Of a DNA stretch of 64,000 nt, positions 11,860 through 23,331 are shown one piece after another. The stretch is from Chrysopilus asiliformis. Taxonomy: Eukaryota > Arthropoda > Insecta > Diptera > Rhagionidae. Location of the stretch: contig OZ035960.1 of the NCBI GenBank assembly GCA_964034945.1, positions 52,942,706 through 53,006,705 of the forward strand, written 5' to 3'. The first letter of the stretch is position 1. Each line of letters begins with the position of its first letter. The position numbers were made by a program, and so were the translations under genes. The notes beneath the pieces were generated by a model. It did not search any database, was not told the DNA's origin, and was given only the letters and a program-made list of their open reading frames with translations.

Positions 11860-12369
11860 CACTCTAAGAAATGATAGTTAAATTCAACAATATTTTAATT
11901 CAATAATACTAGTAAAATTACTTCAATAATTGAATGAATGCGAAATTTAGTTGAATATTTAACATACTTTTGTTGAAAATTCTAAGTTTTTTTTGAAAAT
12001 TCAACAAATTTAGTTGAAAATTCAAAGTTTGTTGAGATTTCAACATTTTTTGGTTGAAAATTAATAATTTGTTGAATATTACATTTCTTTCAGTTGAAAA
12101 TCAAACACAAAGTTGAATTCTAAGTATTTATCCAGTTATTTCTGAGTCATCATTCGGGAAGTGTGCGTCGGTCAATCAGTTCAACATCAAATTAAATGTC
12201 ATTTCTGAGTGAAATATGTAAGGTTAGTTTCAAAAAAGTGTCGAGTTCGTTGACAATTAATATACTATTGTTTAAAAATGATACGCATGTTGAATTTTAC
12301 TTCAATTATTGAGTGTAACCTATTTCATCCATTTATTGAAGTAAAATTCAACAAAAAATTCTTAGAGTG
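11860..12369. mobile_element. TA-flanked MITE with CACTCTAAGAA ends
   Basis: 510 bp. Left CACTCTAAGAAATGATAG, right inverted CACTCTAAGAATTTTTTG; TA on both sides. The interior is repeated TTGAAAATTCAAC-like sequence in both orientations. No ORF. Confidence 0.65.
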
Positions 12370-12374
12370 TATGT

Positions 12375-14415
12375 TAATTATAAAAATCCTTCTGTGTTGA
12401 TTCGCCACAAGAGAAAATGCTCAATTCAACTCATTTCGAGACTATATTTTAGTCCTCATCATTGTTCACTTGATTTCTCAGTTCCGATAACTCGAAATCT
12501 AAAAAAAACAAATATCAAACAAACAGACTCTTTTTTATAGTTTTTTCAAAAACGGTAAAACACATTAAGGTTTCATCAGCACAATAATAAGGGGCTCTCA
12601 ACTAACAAAAGAGTACCACATATCATGAATATAAACAGATAAGATATCTTTTATGGAAGACGATAAACCAAATTTTCATACCATTAACTGCTTAAAAATC
12701 CTTTTACAAGGACACTTCACATAAAAGCTTTCAAGCTATTCGAAATCATTGTTTTCGTATTTTGAAAATTCGTGCTGGCCATTTATCTTGAAACTATAGT
12801 CAACTTACCATAGGGTATATGCTAATTACAATTTTTGTTCGTCGAGCGCATAAATTAACCTAAAACAGTCCTAAATTACAGGTTAATTAGCCAAAACAGA
12901 ATTCTCAAGCAAAGAATGGCACCTGGTAATTGGTTTACTTAACAAATTAAGCCAAATTACTTATTTTCAGCATGAAATCGTGCGAAGCACGCTCCTACTT
13001 TCGTCCAAAAAGGACTGAATGTCTGATAGACCGGTGTGCACAACAATAAAATAAAACTCGATTTGCTGAAAGTACGTGACATCCTTTTAAGTCCTGTCAC
13101 ACTCGCTAAGCAGAATATACAATACAAACCTTCATATTCGTATTTGCCCGCATCCGGCCATCCGTTCGTTTCTCGCCCATTTCACTCGTCCTTTTCGCCT
13201 GTCACTTGCCAGTCGTCCAGATTCCTGCTGCTCTGCGACATCGGCTATACGTTGATACGCGTATAACTGGGATATGGTTTAGGATGGATACCAGGACGAG
13301 TACAAGTACGAATGCGATATAATGAAACAGTGAGAGTACCACAAAACAAGATATTGACAAACCCGTAGAACATGCCTTTCTCAGACAAACAAAAGTATAC
13401 ACAAAAACAGGAAAATCCAAAAAAAAAAAATTACAACGGCATAAAAAGCGTTTTCTTCTTCCTTTTCACAGCCATTGTTTCCAAGGCTTTCTTCCCTAAA
13501 ACCACTAAGATTCCAGATACTTGAACTGATGTTCTCGTACTTGTTGTTCTGGTAACAGGACACCCACCGAACAAATTTTATTCCTTTAATTTAGCTTAAA
13601 TGATAACATTCCTCATACCATCGCACCTCTGTATGTTATTCTGTTTTTGTTTAGCCAGACCCGTCTACCTACACTCGTGTACAACAGCCCCATTGATCCC
13701 TACACCCATCCACAGAGTGGCAAAGTCATTCGCAGCCATCCTGTGAAGCCACCGCTGACTCAATCTTTCCAGATGTCCTCGGGAGCGTTACTTACTGTTC
13801 AATGTTGTAGAGCTGTCCAGAAAGAAGTTGAATCTTGTTATGTGCTTGACATAATCACAAATGTACTTTGTTGCCTACAAATTGGAAAGATTTTTTAACA
13901 GGAAAACTTTTGATTCGTTCCCTTAACACTGAAGAGAGAAAAATTCTCTGACTTTTTTACTTGTGCCCATCTAATGTGGTCAACGAAAAAAAAAAGATAA
14001 ATGAAGTACCATTCCACATTTGTCCCTTTGTTGAATCTTGTAATTTACAACAACTACATATCACCTTCTTTGACCTCTTCGTACACGTTTTTATAGATGA
14101 GTGCCAAATCTACTTTACAATGAGTTCAAATAAAGTTACTAAAAGATCACGGTGAAGGACCTTTTTTGTCAAACTTTTTTCCAAATTTCTTTTAAATCAA
14201 ATCCTGAGTTTTTTGTTATCATTGGGCTCACATCAAAAATGCAAAAAGCACGCAAATAATTATGTATTCAAATCAAGGACTTGAAAATTATAAAAAATTT
14301 CCCAACGGTTGGAAATATGATGAATCCAAGGATTTTTTTTCTTTTTCAGCAGCTGAAATCATCGCTTAAAACTCAAAAATATAAAAACTGACATTTTTTT
14401 AACTTTATTTGAGGC
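12375..14415. other. Mostly non-coding; GC-richer patches
   Basis: Apart from the weak exon at 13656, a GC-richer patch at 13,120-13,270 is noted but has no convincing frame or splice sites. Confidence 0.4.
13656..13840 (+). other. Possible isolated coding exon (weak)
   Basis: After a plausible acceptor (TGTTTTTGTTTAG) an open frame reads QTRLPTLVYNSPIDPYTHPQ and continues for about 60 residues in GC-richer sequence than its surroundings. The YNSPI.PY wording recalls the ZM motif of PDZ-LIM (Zasp/Enigma) proteins. No adjoining exon was found and the donor is unclear. Confidence 0.2.
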
Positions 14416-14419
14416 GTAA

Positions 14420-14975
14420 GCTATAATTGCCAATCTGGAAATTATTGAAAACCCGTATGGTGATATTCGTATCAAAATTCGAACAGTTGTACCAAAATTC
14501 CACTTTGAAGTCAAACTTTCCAATAAGATTTTTTAAAATTTATTCCAATCGGATTTTGTTGTATGGGGGTTTTATGTAGAATTATATCCTAAATAACTTT
14601 TGTTCTTGCACTTTTTTGATAAGATGCACCGTTTTTGAGATATTCGCAAAAATCGTTTTCGTTCGTATGGGGGGTACCACCCCCCCCCCCCCCCCCCCCC
14701 ACCCCCTAATGGTCCATTTTTGTCCATTAACGAAATTAGCCTTGCATTTCACGAAAAACCAATCTGTGCGAAATTTCGAGTCTCTAGCTCAATCCGTGCG
14801 CCCGCAATCCGCGCCACAGACGGACAGACGAACGGACGGACATTCAAAATTCAATTTTTTTCTATCATTCTAAACACACTGGTGTAATTCATTTTTATGT
14901 GTGATGACGGGATCTTGGCGTTACAAACGGTAAGGCAAAGTTAATATACCCTTTGGTGTCACCATACGGGTATAA
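14420..14975 (-). repeat. Dispersed TATACCCGTATGGTG repeat, copy 2
   Basis: Full-length reverse copy, containing a run of about 24 C residues (14680-14702) next to ACCCCCTAATGG. The C run probably differs between individuals or is an assembly-sensitive spot. Confidence 0.65.
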
Positions 14976-15534
14976 AAATATCAGTTGTTATCAACACAAA
15001 ACTTTCCTCTGCGATATTTAGTTTCAGAAAAAATACAGGAAATTTCTATTTCCATTAGATTCGGTTATAAGCATCTTTTTTTATAATAGCGCATAGTTTC
15101 CGAGAAATTTTCAAAACATGAGTCTTGTTTACAAGAAATTGTAAAATTTGTTTTTAGTCTTCTTTTCAAAGAAAAGAAGTTGTGTTTCGTTAAAAAGATT
15201 TGGACTCTGAATTTAGATTTAGATTACAGACATTTTAGATTATTACACTGAAAAGTTATTTTTAACAGAGAACGCATTTCCGTTATCACTCTGTAATTAG
15301 TAATCATTAGTAGTGAAAAATGTAAAGTAGGAATGAAATATGTGAGATTAGTCTTGAAGTAAGCTGCGTTATCAAAGTTCCGAAATCTTATAGCCAGATA
15401 CTATCGGTTAGTAATATTGATTTGAATTAAGTCTAGCTAGAGTGGACTTTCATCTTCTTACGATTGTTAATTAATCAGTTGGCAATATAATGATATGTCG
15501 GGGACCTGACAAGTTTTTTCACAAAAAAATTTAC

Positions 15535-15573
15535 TATATAATAACAAAGTTTTGCAAGAAAAGTTATCACTTT
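15535..15573 (+). promoter_or_regulatory. TATA box plus initiator of copy 1
   Basis: TATATAATA at 15535-15543 is followed by TCACTT (15567-15572) with its A 34 bp downstream of the TATA start. This is normal TATA/Inr spacing for an insect core promoter and predicts a 5' UTR of about 52 nt. The same pair recurs upstream of the other five copies: TATA at 19118-19126 (minus), 23418-23426 (minus), 26041-26049 (plus), 29588-29596 (minus) and 32468-32476 (plus). All six genes therefore keep their own promoter. Confidence 0.7.
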
Positions 15574-15620
15574 CATTTGTATATTGCTTTAAGAAACAAC
15601 TAAAGTTTAAAAAAATCAAA

Positions 15621-16420
15621 ATGAAATTCGCATTGGTTCTCTTATTAGGACTCTTCGTCCTCCAAGTAAGTGATTCGCTATCCAAAACTTTATATAATTA
15701 ACTATAAAACATATTTCTAAACAGACTACTGCTTTCGAAGTTCAACACAAGGACCAAAAGGGTGTACCAGCACTTCGGGATGGTCTTTGGGACAAACTTA
15801 AGGAATATATCGAAGCCATCATTCAAAAAGCTACCGAAACCATCAATTTAATTGTTGAAAAGGCCAAAGAAATCGTGAAAAACATCCAGGACCAAGTCAA
15901 GGCGCTCGTTGAAAAGGCAAAGGAAACTCTGAAGAAAATTGTTAAAAGCATTGAGGATAAGCTGAACGAATGGGCACAGCAAGGAGAAGTAGCTGCCGCT
16001 TGTGTTAAAAAGTATCGTCCAGAGTTGGATGCAGCCGTCGAACAGGCTAAAAAGGATATTGCAGATTGTACCGCCCAGGCTTACAAACAGGCTCAAGATA
16101 TCCTTGATGGAATCGTGGCTCATGCCAATGAAATCAAGGGTCACTTTAATGAACTCTGGAATGTTTTAGTCGAATGCGTTGATATTTTCCATCCTTTTGA
16201 CTCAATTCGATGCGTTGTGGACAGGTCCAAGGATATCAGAGAATCCATTGAAAACATCCTTGCCAAGGCTTGGGAAAGTCTTGCAGAAGCGACTAAGAAG
16301 AGTGTTGCTATCGTGACTGAAACGAATGCATGCATTTCTGGTGCCGTCACTAATGCCCAATCCAAAATCGCTAAAATTTACGAAAAAATTGATCGGTGCA
16401 TTGAAAATGGAAAGCACTAA
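15621..16420 (+). CDS. Secreted helical six-cysteine protein, copy 1 (DUF725/TsetseEP-like)
   Basis: Two exons, 15621-15665 and 15725-16420, joined in phase 0 across a 59-bp GTAAGT...AAACAG intron; 246 codons. Exon 1 is a hydrophobic signal peptide (MKFALVLLLGLFVLQ), with likely cleavage after TTA (residue 18), so the product is probably secreted. Residues 39-104 are six consecutive 11-residue amphipathic repeats (KLKEYIEAIIQ, KATETINLIVE, KAKEIVKNIQD and so on). Cysteines are at 108, 130, 166, 178, 218 and 240, giving a symmetric C-x21-C, C-x11-C, C-x21-C pattern. That spacing and the Y-x-P after the first Cys resemble, from memory, the fly DUF725/TsetseEP family; this is inference. A TATA box and initiator lie upstream, and AATAAA at 16487-16492 follows the TAA stop. 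Tail-to-tail with copy 2. The biological role is unknown; the repeats suggest lipid or hydrophobic-surface binding. Confidence 0.9.
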
Positions 16421-16942
16421 GTGACTGCATAGAGTAAAAAAATATAACTAAAGTATTGTATTATTATTTATTAATTGAATTATTTTAATAAATTATTTAT
16501 TATCGATTAATTTAAATTTGAGTCTTTTTTTTGCTATTTGATTTTTGTTTGTTGATAAGAGGTTTAAGAAACATGTGGTAGAGTATGGCACTAATACACA
16601 TCTTTCTTAAATCTAGTAACATTTTTTTTACTTATATGGAGATAATGTTACTTCTTTTTAACCCGATTATAGAAATCGGTTACTTAAATTTAAAAAAACA
16701 TGTTTCTTAATTTTAGCTGCTTTATCAAAATCGGTTACTGAAATCAAGAAAAATGTTCTTAAAATTGGTTATATATTTCCAATGAAAGTCTCTATAAACC
16801 GTTGCTGATATTAAGATTTAAAAAAAAATTGTCTACTTTTTTTTCTTTTCATAGTTTTTTTTTAAATATTTAAAAAAAACTTCCACAATTCTGAAAGCCG
16901 ATTGCTCTGCTCATGGCCAAAAAAATGAATTAATGTTTACTA

Positions 16943-17446
16943 CAGTAATCCTCGGATACTTGCACAACCCTTTTAAGTGCAACGGGAATTCGAACCCCGT
17001 ACACATTTTCGAGAATTCCATACAATAGTTATCGCCTAACTGCAGTCCGCTTAAGAGCAAAACCCTTATTATTGCACGAAAAAAAAGTCTTAAAATAAGT
17101 TTCTCTGTCATATATTTTCCCTCGGATAAGTGCACAAGTGCTTTTATCCATTTAATTTTTAATATTTTGTTTTGTCATATTTTCTTGATCGTGTGTATGT
17201 ATCTTTATACCCCACTGGAAAGGGTAGAAATCAGGGCAATTATATTGGGATCTCAAAATTCTAGAAAGTAAATGCACTATTTCTTACAATTTGGAACCCT
17301 GATAAGTGCACAATTTCGTGCAGTTAAAAGAGTCTCGCATAAGTGCACAATTTTTGCTGTTAATGGAGTATCGGACAAGCGCAAACCCTCGTAACTGCAC
17401 AAGAAATCCAGGATTTATACCATGTGCAGTAATCCGGGGAATACTG
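16943..17446. mobile_element. Pogo/Tigger-like MITE in the 1/2 loop
   Basis: 504 bp with inverted ends starting CAGTAATCCTCGGATACTTG on the left and, read inward from the right, CAGTATTCCCCGGATTACTG. It is flanked by TA on both sides (16941-16942, 17447-17448), as expected of the pogo/Tc1-mariner group. The interior is rich in TAAGTGCACAA-like motifs and has no transposase. Confidence 0.7.
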
Positions 17447-18240
17447 TAAATATTAGTTAAGGCCATAATATCATTGGCTCGACACAACATTTACGACGAC
17501 AGATTACGGCGAAAAAGTTGTACTCCAAATACAATTCCGCACAACGTCATTTGCTTTTCTTTTGATTTTGACAATGTGACGGTGAGCCACATATAACATT
17601 CTTTTGTTACCAAATATCATACATAATAGGAATCTGAATATAAGCAACACAGCATACAAACTATAATTCCTATATTAGTAACGAAATTTAGATTTTATGA
17701 CATCCGCATAAGATTCTAGGACGAGCAGAGTAATCGGCTTTCAGGATTTCGGGAGTTTTTTTTTCAAATATTTAAAAAAAACTATGAAAACATAAAAAAA
17801 GGAAACATTTTTCAAAAAAAAAATTTCCTAATATCAGCAACGGTTTATAGAGACTTTCATTGGAAATATATAACCAATTTTAAGAACATTTTTCTTGATT
17901 TCAGTAACCGATTTTGATGAAGCAGCTAAAATTAAGACACCTGTTTTTTTAAATTTAAGTAACCGATCTCTATAATCGGGTTAAAAAGAAGTAACATTAT
18001 CTCCATATAAGTAAAAAAAATGTTACTAGATTTAAGAAAGATGTGTATTAGTGCCATACTCTACCACATGTTTCTTAAATCTAGTAACATTTTTTCTCCG
18101 TGTATGAAAACTGTTATCAACAAAACTCAAATAACAAAAAAAATCAAATTTAAATCAATCGATAATAAATAATTTATTAAAATAATTCAATAAATAAATA
18201 ATTATACAATACTTTAGTTATATTTTTTTACTCTCTGCAG

Positions 18241-19041
18241 TCAGTGCTTTCCATTTTCAATGCACCGATCAATTTTTTCGTAAATTTTAGCGATTTTGGA
18301 TTGGGCATTAGTGACGGCACCAGAAATGCATGCATTCGTTTCAGTCACGATAGCAACACTCTTCTTAGTCGCTTCTGCAAGACTTTCCCAAGCCTTGGCA
18401 AGGATGTTTTCAATGGATTCTCTGATATCCTTGGACCTGTCCACAACGCATCGAATTGAGTCAAAAGGATGGAAAATATCAACGCATTCGACTAAAACAT
18501 TCCAGAGTTCGTTGAAGTGACCCTTGATTTCATTGGCATGAGCCACGATTCCATCAAGGATATCTTGAGCCTGTTTGTAAGCCTGGGCGGTACAATCTGC
18601 AATATCCTTTTTAGCCTGTTCGACGGCTGCATCCAACTCTGGACGATACTTTTTAACACAAGCGGCAGCTACTTCTCCTTGCTGTGCCCATTGGTTCAGC
18701 TTATCCTCAATGCTTTTAACAATTTTCTTCAGAGTTTCCTTTGCCTTTTCAACGAGCGCCTTGACTTGGTCCTGGATGTTTTTCACGATTTCTTTGGCCT
18801 TTTCAACAATTAAATTGATGGTTTCGGTAGCTTTTTGAATGATGGCTTCGATATATTCCTTAAGTTTGTCCCAAAGACCATCCCGAAGTGCTGGCACAGC
18901 CTTTTGGTCCTTGTGTTGAACTTCGAAAGCAGTAGTCTGTTTAGAAATATGTTTTATAGTTAATTATATAAAGTTTTGGATAGCGAATCACTTACTTGGA
19001 GGACGAAGAGTCCTAATAAGAGAACCAATGCGAATTTCATT
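18241..19041 (-). CDS. Secreted helical six-cysteine protein, copy 2
   Basis: Reverse-strand partner of copy 1. Exon 1 is 19041-18997 and exon 2 is 18936-18241, phase 0, again 246 codons with the same signal peptide, 11-residue repeats and cysteine spacing. Differences visible from copy 1 include Ala instead of Gly at residue 28 and Gln instead of Glu at 97 (KLNQW). The stop is TGA (AAG CAC TGA) instead of TAA because two bases present in copy 1 are missing there. Promoter and UTRs mirror those of copy 1. Its upstream flank (19,380-19,490) resembles copies 4/5 more than copy 1, so exchange between copies is likely. Convergent with copy 1 across a loop containing a pogo-like MITE. Confidence 0.9.
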
Positions 19042-20260
19042 TTGATTTTTTTAAACTTTAGTTGTTTCTTAAAGCAATATACAAATGAAAGTGATAACTT
19101 TTCTTGCAAAACTTTGTTATTATATAGTAAATTTTTTTGTGAAAAAACTTGTCAGGTCCCCGACATATCATTATATTGCCAACTGATTAATTAACAATCG
19201 TAAGAAGATGAAAGTCCACTCTAGCTAGACTTAATTCAAATCAATATTACTAACCGATAGTATCTGCCTATAAGATTTCGGAACTTTGATAACGCAGCTT
19301 ACTTCAAGACTAATCTCACATATTTCATTCATACTTCACATTTTTCACTACTAATGATTACTAATTACAGAGTGATAACGGAAATGCGTTCTCTGTTAAA
19401 AATAATTTTTCAGTGTAATAATCTAAAATGTCTGTAATCAAAGTCTAAATTTAAACTCCAATTCTTATTAGCAAAACACAATATTGTGATTTGATCAAAT
19501 AAATACCATCGGTGCAATTCATAAATATGAATTTGAAATTTTGCGCCATTTGGCTGAGTTTGTATTAAAGAGTTCTATGGCAATGTCGTCAATTCTCGTT
19601 TATTATTGAAAGCTATTCAAAATATTTTAAGATTTTCGCCGTGTTTGTAACATTTTCATATTGTTTAATGTTCTCAGACAAACTATAAATTATCTGCATG
19701 TTCAAAGAACTTAAGCAAATGACATACGAACATTCAAAACACAAGATCCCCTTGCTTCGCACCTTATTTTACCATATGTTCCCGGAACAGTGGACAAAGG
19801 TGGTCAGGAGCAAGGGAAAATGTGAACTAGGGTTGTGTGAAAATTACAACACGTGTAACGTTAAAATCATAATAAATTTTCATGGCGATTCATTTAATAA
19901 AATTACTTGTGCCATTAAAATACTTAATAAGTTAAAACCGCATTAAAAAAGTTTTATTTTGCACCATGTTTTACGCAAATTCTCAACGTTTAGGACATAG
20001 TTATCCACCCCTGATTTCCTGCTTTTAGCAAATATTGTGATGTTTCGTATTTGGTCAATGTGGCAAACAGAGAGAGTCATAGCATTTCTTGGTTCATCCC
20101 GCTTCCTCTCACATTGGTTTATGGCAAAACCCTGAAGTAACCGTTCTATGTGAATATATTTTTCTATAATATTAAGTTTTTTTTAAAATGGCTCCAAAAT
20201 GTGCCAGACAGTTTTTGTTACATTTGTGGTGAAGTAATTTTTAGTGGAAAAAAGTTTTCT

Positions 20261-20319
20261 ATAACGCCATTAGTTCGAAATGCGTACTGTTCCCACGCAT
20301 TTTGAACTAATGGCGTTAT
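20261..20319. repeat. 25-bp hairpin, 9-nt loop
   Basis: The arm ATAACGCCATTAGTTCGAAA plus TGCGT (20261-20285) pairs with 20295-20319 with a single mismatch around a 9-nt loop. No coding context. Confidence 0.8.
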
Positions 20320-20466
20320 GGAACATGCTACGAGGCTAAATTTGTCCTTGGCGGGCAAACACAGCCCACAGAAAAGGCCCTGGCTGGCATGCCGGTGTCT
20401 GATTAGCTCAGTCAGCATGAGGCAAAAGAAGGGGAGGTTTTGCCAGGATCATCTGTGAGCAGTAAG

Positions 20467-20523
20467 TGACGTGGCGGAGGGAGACACAATCATTAACAGA
20501 TTGTGTCTCCCTCCGCCACGTCA
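20467..20523. repeat. Perfect 25-bp hairpin, 7-nt loop
   Basis: The arm 20467-20491 (starts TGACGTGGCGGAGGGAGACA) is the exact reverse complement of 20499-20523 around CATTAACAGA-region loop bases. It is GC-rich in an AT-rich setting. Confidence 0.9.
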
Positions 20524-22531
20524 TCGTATCTACATGAACTTGCAATAAATCAGGAGATTTTATTTCTGCTAGAAATTTAATCAAATGGAGGTTAACAACA
20601 AAACAACAAAATTAAAATGATTGAAATACAAAAATAATTCTCTTTTGATTCCAAGTTAAAAATAAATTTGCAAAACAAAGTTTATAGCAGAATAAACCGA
20701 CATCGATTCGGAATGTAACGACCTTTTCTTTTGCACTTATTTAATTTAGGTAATACATACGTAATATTTTCACCTTAATATCTTCATGGGAAAAGTGTTT
20801 CACCGCATTCTCCGATGATCCTCGATTGTGCACACTCCAGGATCGAAGAGCTGTTTTTAAATAATTTGGCACACAGTAGATGAAATTTTATTTTGACGGG
20901 AAATTTAAGGTGAAAATTCACACTTTGGATTCACAAAATACTTCTCTATTTAAATAAAAAAAACTTCTTTGTATCGCGTTTGGACTTTCAACAATCCTCT
21001 AGCATATTTCTTCTATTTTCCTCCTCAAAGTCCCACTTTGATTTAAAAAAAAATCCTGTTTCATTTTATTTCCACTTAATCATTAAACTTCAGGTTCGTA
21101 GAAAACATGAGACCAAATTCGTCTTCCATAAGTTTCTCAAAAAAAAATTTCCACATAAAGGGAAGCCCTGATCCACAGGTACTGTGGAGAAACCAGTTTC
21201 CTTAACAATGCACTTCTCAGGAATACCACATGGTCCGATGAAAAAAAGAAGAACCCTCTTTATAGGCAGGGAAACCAAAAAAAAAATCTTATTTTAGGCG
21301 CAAAATAAGTGGTCCCACCGGAAAATGCGCATCTGCTGGGACCTAAAAGGCGTTTGAAAGAAAAGGAAATAAGATTTTGAACAAAAATGTAGTCATATGA
21401 AATCGTTGAAATATGGCAAACTTCACTTAGCAAATTGATGTTCTAACCTAATTTCCTGGAAAGTGAAAACATCCCTTACTTGTTTTACGTAAGATAGAAA
21501 TTCCGATGAATATGGTCGCGAATTTCTGAAATGTTAGCGGAAAAATATGGATGGAAGTTTGATTTTGTGAAGCAGTGTAAATTTTTTAATACGATTTCTT
21601 TTACGAGGGAAAGTATAGCTTTTTTGTCTGACGATAGTGATAGTAATGAAGAAAATATCCGTGCTCGCTACAAAGAAATTACAGACAAATCAAAACCGTT
21701 ATCATTACTAAATGCATTGTAAGTTTTGTGGCATATGTTTGAAATGTGAAATTTATTGTATAAATAATCTCTTTCAGATTCATAAAGCTATATTTTTCAC
21801 AAAATGTCAAATTCTAACCTCACTAAACGTCACCGAGTATTTACTCGCAAGAAATCGCTCGTTTCCGAGTCCAAGAATTCGTTTTTGTTGCACTCGGCAA
21901 ATATTTTACTCGGTACGAGTTCCCGAATAGGGGTGCTGTTCTTTATCTCTTCTACACTAAGTTGTTGAACGAGTTTACCAATACCCTAACACAAAACTCT
22001 GGCTCGGAGGATCTTTTCCATTTTTGGCTGATTTTCTCTTAGACCATTATGACGTCAGCGAAGAATTTAATAGCTGGACAATCAATTTGATTACAGTTAA
22101 GGATGTTTAATTTTTGAAATTGAATTTTGCGGGGTTCTCGCTTCGATAAAAAAAAATTTGACAAACATTTTTTTCTACTAATAACAATTCTTTCTGAATG
22201 GCATCAACACAAGCAATCTCTGAAAGTTTCATTCAGTTATTCCAATGCCCTTTGTTAGTGGTTGTTAATGGTATATGAGTTTCTGGGGTCAATTTATGAC
22301 CTAAAACACGCTTATTGATGTAACAATGCAACGAAACTAAATTTGAAGTTCGTTACGCAACTAAATGTATAACATCACGATTTTTCTTTCGAATCCCATC
22401 CTTGTGTAAAATACATTAATTTTTAAAAAAATGTTTTATTCAATAAAGGTTTTAAATAATATATTTTTATATAATCACATTTAGCGCAATAAATAATAAA
22501 TAAAATTTACATTTTATTACAATTCGATAAA

Positions 22532-23331
22532 TTAATACTTTGTGGCATCGATGCATTTTTCAATTTTCTCGTAAATTTCATCAATTTTGGATTGAGCATT
22601 AGAGACAGCACCAGAAATACATGCACTCGATTCAGTTACGATGGCAACGCTCTTTTCAGCAGCTTCTGCAAGGCTGTTCCAGGCATTAGCGATTATACCT
22701 TCAATAGATTCCTTAATTTCCTTGGACCTGTCCATAACACAACGGATTGAGTCAATGGGGTGCAATATGTCAACACATTCGACTAAAACGTCCCAGAGCT
22801 CATTGAAGTGAACCTTAATTTCATCGACATGAGCCACGATTCCATCAAGAATATCTTGAGCCTGTTTGTAGGCGTGATCGGCACAGTCTGAAATGTCCTT
22901 TTGAGCCTCTGCGACTGCTGCATCCAATTCTGGACGATATTTCTCTACGCAAGCTTCGGCAGCTTCTCCTTGTTGTGCCCATTCGTTCAATTTATCCTCA
23001 ATTTCCTGGATTATTTTTTTCAAAGTCTTCTGCGCCTCTTCAACGAGAGCCTCAACTTGATCTTTGATGCTGTTATAGATTTCTTGGGCCTTTTCGACAA
23101 TTAAATTGATGGTTTCGGTAGCTTTTTGAATGATGGCTTCGATATATTCCTTAAGTTTATCCCAAAGACTATCCCGAAGTGCTGGTACAGCCTTTTGGTC
23201 CTTGTGTTGAACTTCGAAAGCAGTAGCCTGTTTAGAAATATATTTTATAGTTAATTATATAAAGTTTTGGGTAGCAAATCACTTACTTGGAGGACGAAGA
23301 GTCCCAATAAGAAAACCAATGCGAATTTCAT
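22532..23331 (-). CDS. Secreted helical six-cysteine protein, copy 3 (ATKY subfamily)
   Basis: Exon 1 is 23331-23287 (MKFALVFLLGLFVLQ) and exon 2 is 23227-22532; GTAAGT donor, AAACAG acceptor, 246 codons. It belongs with copy 6: it ends IDATKY rather than IENGKH and has IYNSIKDQVEAL in the third and fourth repeats. All six cysteines and their spacing are kept. Differences from copy 6 include Ser35, Glu106, Glu110, and Asp instead of Ala in SKIDEIYE. A TATATAATA box and TCACTT initiator lie upstream (TATA at 23418-23426, minus). Head-to-head with copy 4, about 2.8 kb apart. An internal Met is not the start: the signal-peptide exon gives a start common to all six copies. Confidence 0.88.

Larger units (their letters stand above)
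15120..19490. repeat. Large palindrome carrying genes 1 and 2
   Basis: The left arm (about 15.2-16.91 kb) and right arm (about 17.73-19.47 kb) are reverse complements. Each contains a complete gene with promoter, intron, 3' UTR and a tail of repeated GTTACTAGATTTAAG-type sequence. The arms end at a GAGCAGAG motif (16905-16912 and about 17727-17734). The loop of about 815 bp has a 30-40 bp piece, a pogo-like MITE, then about 280 bp. Confidence 0.85.
19495..22295. other. Intergenic between genes 2 and 3
   Basis: Holds the two 25-bp hairpins (listed) and otherwise AT-rich sequence with only short frames. A 63-codon frame at 21531 contains an acidic DDSDSNEEN stretch but is unassigned. Confidence 0.5.

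Noticed and set aside
14680..14702. Poly-C run as regulatory element
   Set aside because: Lies in a dispersed repeat and is best explained as homopolymer slippage.
16911..17490. Frames of 65-110 codons in the palindrome loops (also 27535-28304)
   Set aside because: They lie in the pogo-like MITE and its flanks; no transposase motif.
18244..18813. Opposite-strand frames of 70-120 codons inside the six family genes (also at 15848, 22901, 26279, 28704, 32790)
   Set aside because: They are antisense shadows of the conserved exon 2, repeated because the exon is repeated.
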